Shown one piece after another: positions 26,862-35,899 of a DNA stretch of 64,000 bases (its first letter is position 1; each line of letters starts with the position of its first letter). Position numbers and translations under genes: made by a program. Origin of the DNA: Clostridia bacterium. Lineage in GTDB: Bacteria; Bacillota; Clostridia; UMGS1883. The stretch lies in contig JAFUOO010000012.1 of the NCBI GenBank assembly GCA_017472685.1, positions 1 to 64,000 of the forward strand, in the 5' to 3' direction. The notes beneath the pieces were generated by a model. The model made no database searches. It saw nothing but the letters and a program-made list of their open reading frames with translations, and was not told where the DNA came from.

Positions 26862-27686
26862 ATGAGTTATAAAATAGTTATGGACAGTGCCGCAGAGGTT
26901 AACCCCAGACTTGTCGGTAAAGTTGTAAGTGTTCCCTTGACAGTGAGCATCAGTGGCAAGGATTATATTGCAGACGAAAATATGGACATAGATACATTCC
27001 GTGCAGAGGTGAGAGCATCCAAGGAGCCTCCCAGAAGCTCGTGCCCTTCGCCCGATGCTTTCTGCAATGCTATCGGCGAGTGCGACAGAGTTTACATTGT
27101 AGCTATCACATCTGTTTTGTCGGGCTCATATAACAGCGCAAGATTAGGTCTGCAGATGTATCTTGAAGAAAATCCCGGCAAAAAGGGCTATGCTTTTGAC
27201 TCTCTCAATGCATCCGGCGGTGAAGCACTTGTTGCAGAAAAGATTATTGAGCTCGAAGAAAAAGGATTGGAATTTGAAGAAATTGTAAAGCAGGTTGAAG
27301 AATACATACCCACAATAACAACAAACGTTGTGCTTGAAGACTTGAGCGTGCTTTACAAAAACGGCAGACTTTCCAAGGTTGCATACGTTGCAACAAGTCT
27401 TATTGACCTTGTTGCAGTTTTAGGTCTCCGTAATGGTGAGCTTGTAAAAATTGCTCAGGCAAGAGGTGTTAAGAGAGCTTTAAAAACACTTGCTGAAACA
27501 TCCATTGCCGATATTAAGGCAAAAGGCATTAAGAAAATTACAATCACTCACTCCGCAGCTCCTGAAAGAGCAGAAGCTTTGAAGGCTACACTTGAAAAAG
27601 AAATTGAAGCTGATATTGTTATTGTTCCCACAGGCGGACTTATCAGTATGTACGCTGGCGAAAAGGGTCTTGTAATAAGCTACTAA
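26862..27686 (+). CDS. DegV family fatty-acid-binding protein
   Basis: 274 aa. The pattern IVMDSAAEVNP, VPLTVSISGKDY and the fatty-acid head-group loop TSVLSGSYNSARLG are typical, with a second conserved block ITHSAAPERAEAL near the C-terminus. Such proteins (FakB-like) present fatty acids to a kinase, but no fakA gene is nearby. ATG 26862 follows AAGGAG. It probably responds to the divergent TetR regulator, which in other species senses acyl compounds; that link is inferred. Confidence 0.9.
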   Translation: MSYKIVMDSAAEVNPRLVGKVVSVPLTVSISGKDYIADENMDIDTFRAEVRASKEPPRSSCPSPDAFCNAIGECDRVYIVAITSVLSGSYNSARLGLQMYLEENPGKKGYAFDSLNASGGEALVAEKIIELEEKGLEFEEIVKQVEEYIPTITTNVVLEDLSVLYKNGRLSKVAYVATSLIDLVAVLGLRNGELVKIAQARGVKRALKTLAETSIADIKAKGIKKITITHSAAPERAEALKATLEKEIEADIVIVPTGGLISMYAGEKGLVISY

Positions 27687-27700
27687 AATATTCTATATCG

Positions 27701-27729
27701 TTGACTTTAACCCCGCACTATGATAAAAT
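27701..27729 (+). promoter_or_regulatory. Promoter inside the degV terminator
   Basis: TTGACT, 17-nt spacer, TAAAAT. The expected start (about 27736) lies in the 3' arm of the terminator hairpin, so the S26-like mRNA would lack the 5' arm. Confidence 0.6.
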
Positions 27730-27753
27730 AGAGTATCATAATGTGGGGTTTTT
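27709..27753 (+). terminator. degV terminator overlapping the S26-like leader
   Basis: Arms AACCCCGCACTATGATA and TATCATAATGTGGGGTT pair with one wobble and one mismatch, followed by TTT. The GTGGGG in the 3' arm is also the likely SD of the next gene. Confidence 0.75.
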
Positions 27754-27756
27754 GTT

Positions 27757-28188
27757 ATGGATAAAAAAATTAAATTTGAAACCGTGCGACCTTTGATAGA
27801 CGAGGCTTTTGAGAAGGGTGAAAGCTTTTCCTTTGAGCCTAACGGAGTGAGCATGCTTCCCTTTATAAAGGGCGGAAAAACAACTGTTACAATTGAAAAA
27901 TACAAGGGCGGTGCACAAAAGTACGATATTGTGTTCTACACACGCGAGGACGGAAAGTATGTTATGCACCGCATTGTGAAAATATACCCCGACGCTTTTG
28001 GCGTTTGTGGTGACAACCAGTGGTGGGTTGAAAAAGTGAACGATGAGCAGATTTTTGCCATCGTAACAAAAGTTGACGGCAAAAAGAGTATGGGTAGCTT
28101 TTTGTATCTGCGCACTCTTTGGCTGAGACGGTTTATAATACATGTTAAAAAATATATAATGAAACATTCAGGAGGTAAAAGAAAATGA
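27757..28188 (+). CDS. S24/S26-type (signal peptidase-like) protein
   Basis: 143 aa. A LexA/LepB-type serine peptidase fold is suggested by FEPNGVSMLPFIKGGKTTV (Ser about residue 30), YDIVFYTREDGKYVMHRIV, and GDNQWWVEKV. No membrane anchor precedes the domain, unlike true signal peptidase I, and the catalytic Lys is not obvious (VMHRIV in place of the Lys region). The gene overlaps the GH43 gene by 4 nt, so it may be needed for the secreted products downstream. Substrate unknown. Confidence 0.75.
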   Translation: MDKKIKFETVRPLIDEAFEKGESFSFEPNGVSMLPFIKGGKTTVTIEKYKGGAQKYDIVFYTREDGKYVMHRIVKIYPDAFGVCGDNQWWVEKVNDEQIFAIVTKVDGKKSMGSFLYLRTLWLRRFIIHVKKYIMKHSGGKRK

Positions 28189-29852
28189 AACGAGTTACAG
28201 CATGCTTGCTTGCAGTTTTACTTTTGCTGGGCATAACTGTAAGCGCAAATAACCCCATCGTAAAAGAGGACAATGCGGGTAACCGCGTATATGCAGGTGA
28301 CCCTGCGGCAATCGTTGTGGGAGACACAGTTTATCTTTTCTGCGGTCACGACACATCCACAACAAATTACTACTACATGCCCGAATGGCTTTGCTATTCC
28401 TCAAAGGACATGGTCAACTGGGAATACGAGGGTGTACCCATGAGAGCAAGCGACTTTTCCTGGGGCAGCGCTTCCGATGCATGGGCAGGCGAGGTTGAAT
28501 ACTACAACGGCAAGTATTACTTCTTCATGTGTAAAAACGCAACAGGTATTTCCGTTGGTGTCAGCGACACTATTACAGGTCCCTATAAGGACCATTTAAA
28601 CGGCAGAAAGCTCGTTGAGCCGGGCTGGACAAGAGGCAAGGTGGGCTGGGACGATATTGACCCCACTGTATGGGTTGAGCTTGATAGTGAAGGCGTTGAA
28701 CACCGTTACATTATGTGGGGTAACTCTAACCTTTACATTTCAGAGCTCAACGAAGAAATGAACAGCCTTATGGACTTAAACGGCGACGGTGCGGTTAACG
28801 GCGGCGATATTACAGAGCTTTTCATTGAGGATATGCCCCTTGGCACAACCTTTACCGAAGCCCCCTGGATTTATAAAAGAGGGGATTTGTATTATCTCTT
28901 CTTTGCAAACAACTGGCACGAGGAGCTTAGTTATGCCACAAGCGAAAGCGTGACAGGTCCCTATACCTACGGCGGCAAGCTTATGGAAGCAGGCGCATCC
29001 AGTAACACAAACCATCCTTCTGTAATTGACTTTAAGGGCAAAACATATATTTTCTATCACACCGGTGCTATGGAAAACGGCAGCGGCTACAGACGCAGTG
29101 TATGTGTTGATGAGCTTATTTTCAACGAAGATGGCTCAATTGACCTTTTCTATGAAAGCAGTGTGGGTCTGGACGGAACAAAGGTTTATATTTCGCCCGT
29201 AAGTGACCCTTCATGTAAGCTTTATCACGGCTATTTTTCAAACACAACGGATGAAACTGCATACCCTGCAGGCTCATTGGTATACTGTGATGAATTTACT
29301 GTAAACAAAGCAGACTTTGAATGGGAAATAATCCCCGGACGAGGTAACGAGGATTACGTATCCATCCAGGCTGTAAATAAGATGGGATATTTCATAACGA
29401 ATTATAATTCCTACGTTAAGCTCTTGCACGATAACGATGCACAGTCTTCAACAGCGCAGAGCATGACCTTTATCAAGCGTGACGGGCTTTGTGGCGAAGG
29501 CGTAAGCTTTGAGAGCATGACACAAAGAGGCATGTATCTCACAGTTTCCGATGGTGTGCTCACCCTTACAAACGGCTATAATAAGAAAGCGTCAAGCTTT
29601 ATAGTGACAGAGGTTAACAACCCCGATGCACTTACGGTTAATGCTGATGAAAACGGAATTCACCTTACAGGCACATACACAGGCGAAAACACAACAGTGC
29701 TTCTTTACATAAAGAATGCAGATGGCAAGGTTGTCGATTTGAAATTTGTCAGAACTAACGATACAAGAAAGCTTGACTACACATATAAGCCCGAAGCAAG
29801 CGGCACATATACTGTTGTATTTGGTGCTTTCAAAAAGAATGTGGAATTTTAA
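28185..29852 (+). CDS. Secreted glycoside hydrolase family 43-like protein
   Basis: 555 aa with signal peptide (MKRVTACLLAVLLLLGITVSA). The five-bladed propeller of GH43 is shown by its three acidic residues: Asp in VYAGDPAAIVV, Asp in WDDIDPTVWV and Glu in TFTEAPWIYKR. The C-terminal ~190 residues resemble an AbfB-type beta-trefoil binding module (VSIQAVNKMGYFITNYN). It likely releases arabinose or xylose from plant glycans. An EF-hand-like DLNGDGAVNGGD, as in dockerins, is inserted just before the catalytic Glu strand. ATG 28185 follows GGAGG and overlaps the S26-like gene. Confidence 0.85.
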   Translation: MKRVTACLLAVLLLLGITVSANNPIVKEDNAGNRVYAGDPAAIVVGDTVYLFCGHDTSTTNYYYMPEWLCYSSKDMVNWEYEGVPMRASDFSWGSASDAWAGEVEYYNGKYYFFMCKNATGISVGVSDTITGPYKDHLNGRKLVEPGWTRGKVGWDDIDPTVWVELDSEGVEHRYIMWGNSNLYISELNEEMNSLMDLNGDGAVNGGDITELFIEDMPLGTTFTEAPWIYKRGDLYYLFFANNWHEELSYATSESVTGPYTYGGKLMEAGASSNTNHPSVIDFKGKTYIFYHTGAMENGSGYRRSVCVDELIFNEDGSIDLFYESSVGLDGTKVYISPVSDPSCKLYHGYFSNTTDETAYPAGSLVYCDEFTVNKADFEWEIIPGRGNEDYVSIQAVNKMGYFITNYNSYVKLLHDNDAQSSTAQSMTFIKRDGLCGEGVSFESMTQRGMYLTVSDGVLTLTNGYNKKASSFIVTEVNNPDALTVNADENGIHLTGTYTGENTTVLLYIKNADGKVVDLKFVRTNDTRKLDYTYKPEASGTYTVVFGAFKKNVEF

Positions 29853-29864
29853 GGAGGGGATAAG

Positions 29865-31853
29865 ATGAAGAAGTTTTTATCGGTTTTACTCAGCTTAATA
29901 TGTGTTCTCAGCTTGTCCCTTAACGTGATGGCTGAAGAAACACTTCACTACACCTTTGACGGTGAGGACAGCCTCACTGTAGTGACAAACACTCTTGCCG
30001 CAGGCGGCAGCGCTAGTATAAACGACGGAGCACTCGCACTTAACGGCACATACGGCTTGAAATTGGGCGATGTGGGAACAACCTTCACTGTTTCAGCAAT
30101 GGTTGAAATAACCTCCACAGGTGGCACAAACACCATTTTCTTTAAAGATATGGACAATGTCGGTAACAAATGGACCGGTGTTATATCAAACGGCAAAAAG
30201 CCCGCTTTCTGGACACACGGAGGCGGCTTTGCATGGACAACTGTTGCCTCGGGCAGCCAGGATTTAGGCAATTTGAGCTATGTTACATATGTTGAAAATA
30301 ACGGCGTAGGCACACTTTATGTAAACGGCGAAAAGGTAGGCTCCGGCAACGTTTGTCAAGGCGCTGGTACACTTTATCTCGGCGCTACATACTGGTCTGC
30401 CGATGCTTTAAGCGGTACTATAGACAATGTTAAGCTCTATAACAGCGCACTTACTCAGGCTGAGGTTATGGCAGCATATGAAGAATATGTTGACTTTGAA
30501 AATGCAATTGAGCTTCCCAATGAGGTTATAGGCGATATTTCGCTTCCGGGTAAAATTGCATCTAAAACTGTTACATGGGCAACAAGTGACAGCAGCGTTA
30601 TTACAACAGGCGGTAAGGTAACACGCCACAGTACAGACAAAACAGTTACTCTCACCGCATCAATTGACGGAAACGTATTAAAGGAATTTGAAGTTACCGT
30701 TTTAAAGAAGCCCGTAATTGTTAACAGTGAGGTTATCCTGTCCTACAAGTTTGGCTCCGACGATGGTGAAATCATTCATGATGTATCTGGCAACGGCAAC
30801 CACGGTGCGGCATATAACGGATTGGTTATAGATAAGGACGGCGCCGTGTTTGACGGCAGTGACGATTATGTGAAAATGCCCGAGGGTGTGCTTTACGGTC
30901 ACGATGATATTACCATTACAATGACCATGAAGCCCAATGGTGCCCAGAAGCACGTTTTTGCATATGGCTTCGGCAACACTGCCGATACGGGCTATATGTT
31001 CCTTAATCCGTCGCGTCCCGATACAAACTATATAAGGTTTGCCGCAACAAAGCAGAACTATCTTTCCGAGCGCGAGGTTGTGTCCTTGCCGGGTATAAGA
31101 AGCGGAGAATGGGCAACTGTTACCATGGTGCTTTCGGGTAGCGGCAATGCATACATGTATGTTGACGGCGATTTGGTTATGGATGGCGAATTGAAAATGA
31201 CAGTAAGCTCTCTTGGTGAAACAACGCAAAACTATATTGCAAAATCCCTTTATGAGGGCGACCCATATTTCGCAGGCACCGTAAGCGAATTTACGGTATA
31301 CAATTACTGTATGAGCGAAAGCGAAATCAAACAGCTTTACGGAAAGACGGTTGAATATGCTCCCGAAACGGTAGCGGAGGATTATATCACAAGCGTATCC
31401 TTTGAAGACGGTATTGATGTTGAACTTGACACCTTCGGTCGCGACGATGTTAAAATAGGCGTTGTTGTTCTTGATGAACATAGCGAGGTTATTGAAGTTC
31501 AGGTTGTTTCCTCCTCCGACGAAATAAGATTGGAAAAGGAAGGTACAATATGCGTATTTGCCTTTAATGAGGAAGATAATATCCCCGGCACTTTATACGT
31601 AAAGGGCACAGGCGAGGGCTTTGATTTTGAATATACCCCCGGCAAGGTAGTGCTTGTAAGCGAAGAAAGCTACGAAAACGGTACTGTTATAATCGCAGGG
31701 TACGACATTGCGGGCACACTTACAGGTGTTGCTATCAAAAAAGCAGACTTAACACAGGGAACTCCCGAGGAATTAAATGGTGAATTTGACAACGCAGTTA
31801 ACTTCAAAATGCTCTATTGGGAAAATCTTGTTTCAATGATACCCGTAGAATAA
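29865..31853 (+). CDS. Secreted LamG-domain protein with atypical bacterial Ig domain
   Basis: 662 aa with signal peptide (MKKFLSVLLSLICVLSL...VMA). Order: first concanavalin-like LamG domain (residues 25-205, TLYVNGEKVGSG, SGTIDNVKLYNSALTQAEV), an aBig_2-like Ig domain (about 210-285, ASKTVTWATSDSSVITTGGKV), a second LamG domain (about 290-490, DVSGNGNHGAAYNG, GTVSEFTVYNYCMSESEI), and a C-terminal beta region of unknown type. No catalytic motif is visible. It is 12 nt after the GH43 gene and probably binds the same glycans. Confidence 0.8.
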   Translation: MKKFLSVLLSLICVLSLSLNVMAEETLHYTFDGEDSLTVVTNTLAAGGSASINDGALALNGTYGLKLGDVGTTFTVSAMVEITSTGGTNTIFFKDMDNVGNKWTGVISNGKKPAFWTHGGGFAWTTVASGSQDLGNLSYVTYVENNGVGTLYVNGEKVGSGNVCQGAGTLYLGATYWSADALSGTIDNVKLYNSALTQAEVMAAYEEYVDFENAIELPNEVIGDISLPGKIASKTVTWATSDSSVITTGGKVTRHSTDKTVTLTASIDGNVLKEFEVTVLKKPVIVNSEVILSYKFGSDDGEIIHDVSGNGNHGAAYNGLVIDKDGAVFDGSDDYVKMPEGVLYGHDDITITMTMKPNGAQKHVFAYGFGNTADTGYMFLNPSRPDTNYIRFAATKQNYLSEREVVSLPGIRSGEWATVTMVLSGSGNAYMYVDGDLVMDGELKMTVSSLGETTQNYIAKSLYEGDPYFAGTVSEFTVYNYCMSESEIKQLYGKTVEYAPETVAEDYITSVSFEDGIDVELDTFGRDDVKIGVVVLDEHSEVIEVQVVSSSDEIRLEKEGTICVFAFNEEDNIPGTLYVKGTGEGFDFEYTPGKVVLVSEESYENGTVIIAGYDIAGTLTGVAIKKADLTQGTPEELNGEFDNAVNFKMLYWENLVSMIPVE

Positions 31854-31865
31854 AGGTGATTTGTT

Positions 31866-32282
31866 ATGATACTCTTGATATTATTAGGCATTGGCTTTAT
31901 AATTTTCGGCTTGTTTTACCTTGACGATGCAGGTCTTTTCAAAATGGGCAGAATGAAGTGGTACGATGCCACCCTTATCGACGAGGTGGAGGACGAGGTG
32001 TACGACAACCTTGGCGGCACAAAAACCCGATTTTTCAAGGCATATGAATTTTGTGAAGACGGCGAAAACAAGGTTGTGCGTTCACAGCGGCCCATGAAAA
32101 AAATTACAAATAAGGTTGGCAACAAAACAAAAATCCTTGTGGACACAAAAAGCCGCAAGGCAATGGATAAGCGCGATGTAATTGCCTACCGTATAGCGGC
32201 GGCTGTTATGATTGTTATAGGAATAGCTATAATTGCAGGGGTAATTTATATAAAGACCAATGTTAAAGGGGCTGTTCTTTAA
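31866..32282 (+). CDS. Two-helix membrane protein, DUF3592-like
   Basis: 138 aa. Hydrophobic segments at residues 1-18 and about 108-132 flank a soluble middle with YDATLIDEVEDEV and KILVDTKSRKAM. The plan resembles DUF3592 proteins of unknown role. It ends with a TAA that shares one base with the sirtuin start, so the two are coupled. Confidence 0.6.
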   Translation: MILLILLGIGFIIFGLFYLDDAGLFKMGRMKWYDATLIDEVEDEVYDNLGGTKTRFFKAYEFCEDGENKVVRSQRPMKKITNKVGNKTKILVDTKSRKAMDKRDVIAYRIAAAVMIVIGIAIIAGVIYIKTNVKGAVL

Positions 32283-32995
32283 TGGATGCTGTAAAAAAGC
32301 TTAAAAGCATGATTGATGAATGTGAAAGCATTGTGTTTTTCGGCGGTGCAGGCGTTTCAACCGAAAGCGGTATTCCCGATTTCAGAAGCGTTGACGGGCT
32401 TTACAATCAAAGCTACAAATATCCGCCCGAGGTTATAATAAGCCACAGCTTCTATAAACGAAATCCCGAGGAGTTTTACCGTTTTTATAAAGACAGGATG
32501 ATTTTTAAGGATGCAAAGCCCAACAAGGCACACGAATACCTTGCACGCCTTGAAAAGACGGGCAAGCTTAGGGCTGTTGTAACACAGAACATCGATGCTC
32601 TTCATACCTTGGCAGGAAGCGAAAAGGTTTTCGAGCTCCACGGGTCCGTTATGCGTAACTACTGCGAAAAATGCGGCAGGTTTTACCCTATAGACAATAT
32701 CATACAATCCTGCGGTGTACCAAAGTGCGACTGCGGCGGCATCATCAAGCCCGATGTTGTTTTGTACGAGGAGGCGCTTGATGACAACGTTGTTGCAGGT
32801 GCCATTGATGCAATACGCAAAGCAGATATGCTCATTATCGGTGGCACAAGTTTGGTTGTATATCCTGCGGCAGGGCTCATCAATTACTTTAACGGCAAAT
32901 ATCTTGTGCTCATAAACAAAAGCACAACCGATGCCGACACTCGTGCAGATTTAGTAATACACGAGCCTATAGGCGAGGTTTTCGGTCAACTATAA
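32282..32995 (+). CDS. cobB: NAD-dependent protein deacylase (sirtuin)
   Basis: 237 aa. Rossmann NAD loop GGAGVSTESGIPDFRS (about residues 20-35), catalytic TQNIDALH (about 100) and His in FELHGSV (about 119), zinc cysteines CEKCG...CGVPKCDCGG, and the GTSLVVYPAAGL segment. It removes acyl groups from lysines using NAD. This is the usual bacterial CobB length. It lies in an operon with small membrane proteins, which gives no clue to the target. Confidence 0.95.
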   Translation: MDAVKKLKSMIDECESIVFFGGAGVSTESGIPDFRSVDGLYNQSYKYPPEVIISHSFYKRNPEEFYRFYKDRMIFKDAKPNKAHEYLARLEKTGKLRAVVTQNIDALHTLAGSEKVFELHGSVMRNYCEKCGRFYPIDNIIQSCGVPKCDCGGIIKPDVVLYEEALDDNVVAGAIDAIRKADMLIIGGTSLVVYPAAGLINYFNGKYLVLINKSTTDADTRADLVIHEPIGEVFGQL

Positions 32996-33008
32996 AAGGA
33001 GAATATAA

Positions 33009-33338
33009 ATGGCAAAATATGAGACTACCATAACAGGAAATTTTTATGAAATACTTCATAAAATCGAAGAAGGCATATTGAACACAAGCGCATCTGCAAC
33101 AGTGGAGGACAGGAGTAATTTTGAAATCGACTCAGTTAAATGTGGAGTGCTTGTTTTTGAACGCTACAGCTACATGGGCGGAAACCGTGTGAGCATGAAC
33201 GTGACAGTGTTTGGTAAGGACGATAAGGTGCATGTTTCTGCAATTACATCGGGCGGAAGCCAGGCAATGTTTTTCAAAATCAATACCTTAGGCGAGGAAG
33301 CCTTCCTTGAAAAGCTGATAGAAATATTAGAAAATTGA
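33009..33338 (+). CDS. Small protein resembling DUF6054
   Basis: 109 aa, soluble. KYETTITGNFYEILHKIEEGILN at the start and ISAITSGGSQAMFFKINTLGE near the end fit my memory of the DUF6054 family, which has no known function. AAGGAG precedes the ATG. It follows the sirtuin gene by 13 nt. Confidence 0.6.
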   Translation: MAKYETTITGNFYEILHKIEEGILNTSASATVEDRSNFEIDSVKCGVLVFERYSYMGGNRVSMNVTVFGKDDKVHVSAITSGGSQAMFFKINTLGEEAFLEKLIEILEN

Positions 33339-33353
33339 TGAGGATGTGAAACA

Positions 33354-33659
33354 ATGCATATACGTCTTGCAATCGGAATATTTATTGTGTTTTATATTAT
33401 TCAGATGTTGTTATGCTTTAAGGTGAAAAACAAGCATGTTAAAATGATACCGTTATATTTTTGCTTTGCTTTAGCTTTTCTTGCATTAATGCTGTACGCA
33501 GGCGTATTCGGTGCACCGAGCATGGGAATGCTTGGTAACGGACATGTGTTTGTCGCATTGGTGCTTCTTATTGCAATACTCATAATGCTTACGGCGCTGT
33601 TTTTAGCGATGATTACCTATATTGTTTTAGGGCTTGTAAGAAAGAGAGAGTCAGAATGA
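33354..33659 (+). CDS. Hypothetical membrane protein (three helices)
   Basis: 101 aa with hydrophobic segments at about residues 3-22, 32-52 and 65-92 and a charged end (RKRESE). No family was recognised. Base composition from here to 35.3 kb is visibly more AT-rich than the sirtuin gene. The stop overlaps the next gene by 4 nt. Confidence 0.6.
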   Translation: MHIRLAIGIFIVFYIIQMLLCFKVKNKHVKMIPLYFCFALAFLALMLYAGVFGAPSMGMLGNGHVFVALVLLIAILIMLTALFLAMITYIVLGLVRKRESE

Positions 33660-34063
33660 AAAACAAAAAACAGCTTAGCAGTGCAATTATTACCGCGGTT
33701 GGAATTTTAGAAGTTATGCCATACGGGGCGGTTTTGAATTTTGCAAGGCCTCCCGAGGAAGGAGGAGCAATCAGAGAAACATACTCTTACTTTGATTTGA
33801 CACCCTTTGGTTATGCTAATTTCGGACCGCTTTTAACTGCAATTATTTCTCTCCTGATTATGATTGTAATTATTGTATTACTGTTTACAAAAGGTCAAAA
33901 ACTGTGGTCTTTAGTTGCGGTTTTATCGGCAGTGGGGGTTATTACATCTTTAATGCCTTTAATGTATGGACTTGAATATTATACAGCTGTAGGCTTTGCA
34001 ATTACATTGCTGCTTGCAGTGCAATTTATAATAAGCATATGGGACAGGAGGAAAACACAATGA
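33656..34063 (+). CDS. Hypothetical membrane protein (four helices)
   Basis: 135 aa with membrane segments near residues 10-28, 60-82, 85-107 and 110-130. No recognised motif. It starts at ATGA overlapping the previous stop and its own TGA overlaps the SLH gene start, so three genes are translationally chained. This suggests a joint envelope role. Confidence 0.6.
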   Translation: MKNKKQLSSAIITAVGILEVMPYGAVLNFARPPEEGGAIRETYSYFDLTPFGYANFGPLLTAIISLLIMIVIIVLLFTKGQKLWSLVAVLSAVGVITSLMPLMYGLEYYTAVGFAITLLLAVQFIISIWDRRKTQ

Positions 34064-35319
34064 AAAAATTATTGTCTATCATATTAGCAATTGTAATGCT
34101 TATTACGTTAAGTGTATCGGCAATTGCAGATAAAGAAGATTACACCACTACGGTTGAAACTGCCTCTCCGGCACCTTCGGAGTGGGCAAGAGAAAGCGTT
34201 GACACGGCAAATGACCTCGGTATTACCGATAAGAAACAGTATATGTACCAAGCTTCCATTACCCGTGAAGAATTTTGTGAGCTTATTTACAATTACATAA
34301 ATGTTCTTGGAATAGAGGTTGAGGATGCAAGTGAGGATTTTGCAGACACGGATAACAAGTGCGTTGCTGTATTATATACCATGGGAATTATTAACGGCAG
34401 AACAGAAACTGAGTTTGCACCGAATGAATTTTTAACCCGTGAGGAAGCTGCAGTTATACTTAACCGTATGGTGAACAGGACGATACCTGTTCCTGTTACG
34501 GAAATGTATTTTACATTTGATGATGAAGAGCAGATTGCATCCTGGGCAATGGAGTCAGTGCAGGTAATGTGTAACATGGGTGTTATGAGTGGTGTGGGTA
34601 ATAATAAATTTGCACCCAAGGATGAATATACAACCGAGCAGGCTATTGTAACGATTGTAAGAGTTTACGAGGTGCAGCTGCCTGAAAGTGACATTATCGG
34701 CGATGCTGACAATCATAATGAAATTGTGGTGACAGAAACTATTGAGATTGACGATTTTTATATTGATGAAGCAATCAAGCTGATACAAGAGAGCGGTAAG
34801 CTTGCAGGCGATAAGGATTTTATAAGCTACTATACTGCAAACGAGGATATGGCAGAAAAAATATTGTCTCTCGGTGCTGTTGACTGGAGTAAGCCTACAG
34901 AGATTTATTATTTGGCGGCAGACCGTGAAAAGATAGTAGAAAACATCAAAGCACTTTTAGGCAAAGATGCTGAAGGCTTTGATATTGAAAAGCTGCTTGA
35001 ATTAAACAAAGTCAATTTTACTCAACTTGCGGCAATGATAAATGCATCCTACGGTGCTGAAAACCTTGCGGCACTTACTGTCCTTACTAACAGTGAGGGG
35101 TATATAATGCCTGAAGATTTTGAAAAAGACTTTGCCTTGTTTTTAAAGTACGAGGGCGAATATTCGGCTATTGTGTCCTTCTCAAGGTATGGCGAAGGAG
35201 TTATAAGTGCTAATATGTCTTTTGTAAAGAACGGTGACAAGGATAATATGTTTTCACGTATTTATGAAATTATGCAGGCATTGGGCGAGGGCAGTATAAA
35301 GATTGCGTTGGCAGAATAA
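34060..35319 (+). CDS. S-layer homology (SLH) domain protein
   Basis: 419 aa with a signal peptide (MKKLLSIILAIVMLITLSVSAIA). Three SLH-like repeats occupy about residues 35-215 (SITREEFCELIYNYI; FADTDNKCVAVLYTMGIINGR then FLTREEAAVILNRM; ASWAMESVQVMCNMGVMSG). The C-terminal half is not recognised and shows no catalytic motif. SLH domains bind secondary cell-wall polymer, so this is probably an S-layer-attached surface protein. AGGAGG precedes the ATG within the upstream gene. Confidence 0.85.
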   Translation: MKKLLSIILAIVMLITLSVSAIADKEDYTTTVETASPAPSEWARESVDTANDLGITDKKQYMYQASITREEFCELIYNYINVLGIEVEDASEDFADTDNKCVAVLYTMGIINGRTETEFAPNEFLTREEAAVILNRMVNRTIPVPVTEMYFTFDDEEQIASWAMESVQVMCNMGVMSGVGNNKFAPKDEYTTEQAIVTIVRVYEVQLPESDIIGDADNHNEIVVTETIEIDDFYIDEAIKLIQESGKLAGDKDFISYYTANEDMAEKILSLGAVDWSKPTEIYYLAADREKIVENIKALLGKDAEGFDIEKLLELNKVNFTQLAAMINASYGAENLAALTVLTNSEGYIMPEDFEKDFALFLKYEGEYSAIVSFSRYGEGVISANMSFVKNGDKDNMFSRIYEIMQALGEGSIKIALAE

Positions 35320-35331
35320 CTTGAATTAAAC

Positions 35332-35369
35332 TAAAAAGCGGGAGATTTTTAAAAATCTCTCGCTTTTTA
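35332..35369 (+). terminator. Terminator after the SLH gene
   Basis: AAAAAGCGGGAGATTTTT / AAAAATCTCTCGCTTTTT, a long near-perfect stem. Confidence 0.9.
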
Positions 35370-35370
35370 G

Positions 35371-35399
35371 TTGAAATTTCAAATTTTTAGTAGTATAAT
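35371..35399 (+). promoter_or_regulatory. Promoter of the rrf2-type gene
   Basis: TTGAAA, 17-nt spacer, TATAAT, 33 nt before the ATG at 35432. Confidence 0.65.
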
Positions 35400-35431
35400 A
35401 TAATAGCGATAATTTGGAGGGAGGTAAAGGT

Positions 35432-35863
35432 ATGAAAATCACATCTCGTGGCAGATATGCATTAAAGGTTATGATTGATATTGCCGAGCAAAGAAGCGAC
35501 GATTATATAAAGCTTAATGACATTGCTGCTCGTCAGAGCATATCGGAAAAATACCTTGAAAGCATCATTGCTTCCCTTACAAAGCAGGGGTTACTTATCG
35601 GTGTAAGAGGGAAAGGCGGCGGCTATAAGCTTTCTAAAAAGCCCGAGGAATACACCGTTGGAAGTATACTCAAGGTTACAGAGGGCTCGCTTACACCCGT
35701 AAGCTGTATGGACTGCAAGCCGAACACCTGCGTTTCCGTTGAAACGTGCAAAACGCTTCCTTTGTGGGAGGGGCTTGACAGGGTAATTGACAACTATCTC
35801 GAAAGCGTAACCATTGCAGATTTGGCATTTGGGAAAAATGCGGGTGATAACTACGTAATTTAG
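35432..35863 (+). CDS. Rrf2 family transcriptional regulator
   Basis: 143 aa. The winged HTH MKITSRGRYALKVMIDIAEQ with ARQSISEKYLESIIASLTKQGL and the wing RGKGGGYKLSK is canonical. C-terminal cysteines (CMDCKPNTC, then CKTLP) resemble IscR-type Fe-S ligands, though spacing differs. Family members IscR and CymR control Fe-S assembly or cysteine metabolism, exactly the genes that follow. ATG 35432 is preferred over the upstream start because GGAGGGAGG lies just before it. Confidence 0.92.
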   Translation: MKITSRGRYALKVMIDIAEQRSDDYIKLNDIAARQSISEKYLESIIASLTKQGLLIGVRGKGGGYKLSKKPEEYTVGSILKVTEGSLTPVSCMDCKPNTCVSVETCKTLPLWEGLDRVIDNYLESVTIADLAFGKNAGDNYVI

Positions 35864-35876
35864 CGATAAATCCCAT

Positions 35877-35899
35877 AAACCTATTGACAAAGTAGGTTT
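35877..35899 (+). promoter_or_regulatory. Candidate Rrf2 operator over the cysK -35 box
   Basis: AAACCTA-N9-TAGGTTT, perfect 7-bp inverted repeat that encloses the TTGACA hexamer of the cysK promoter. Confidence 0.55.
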
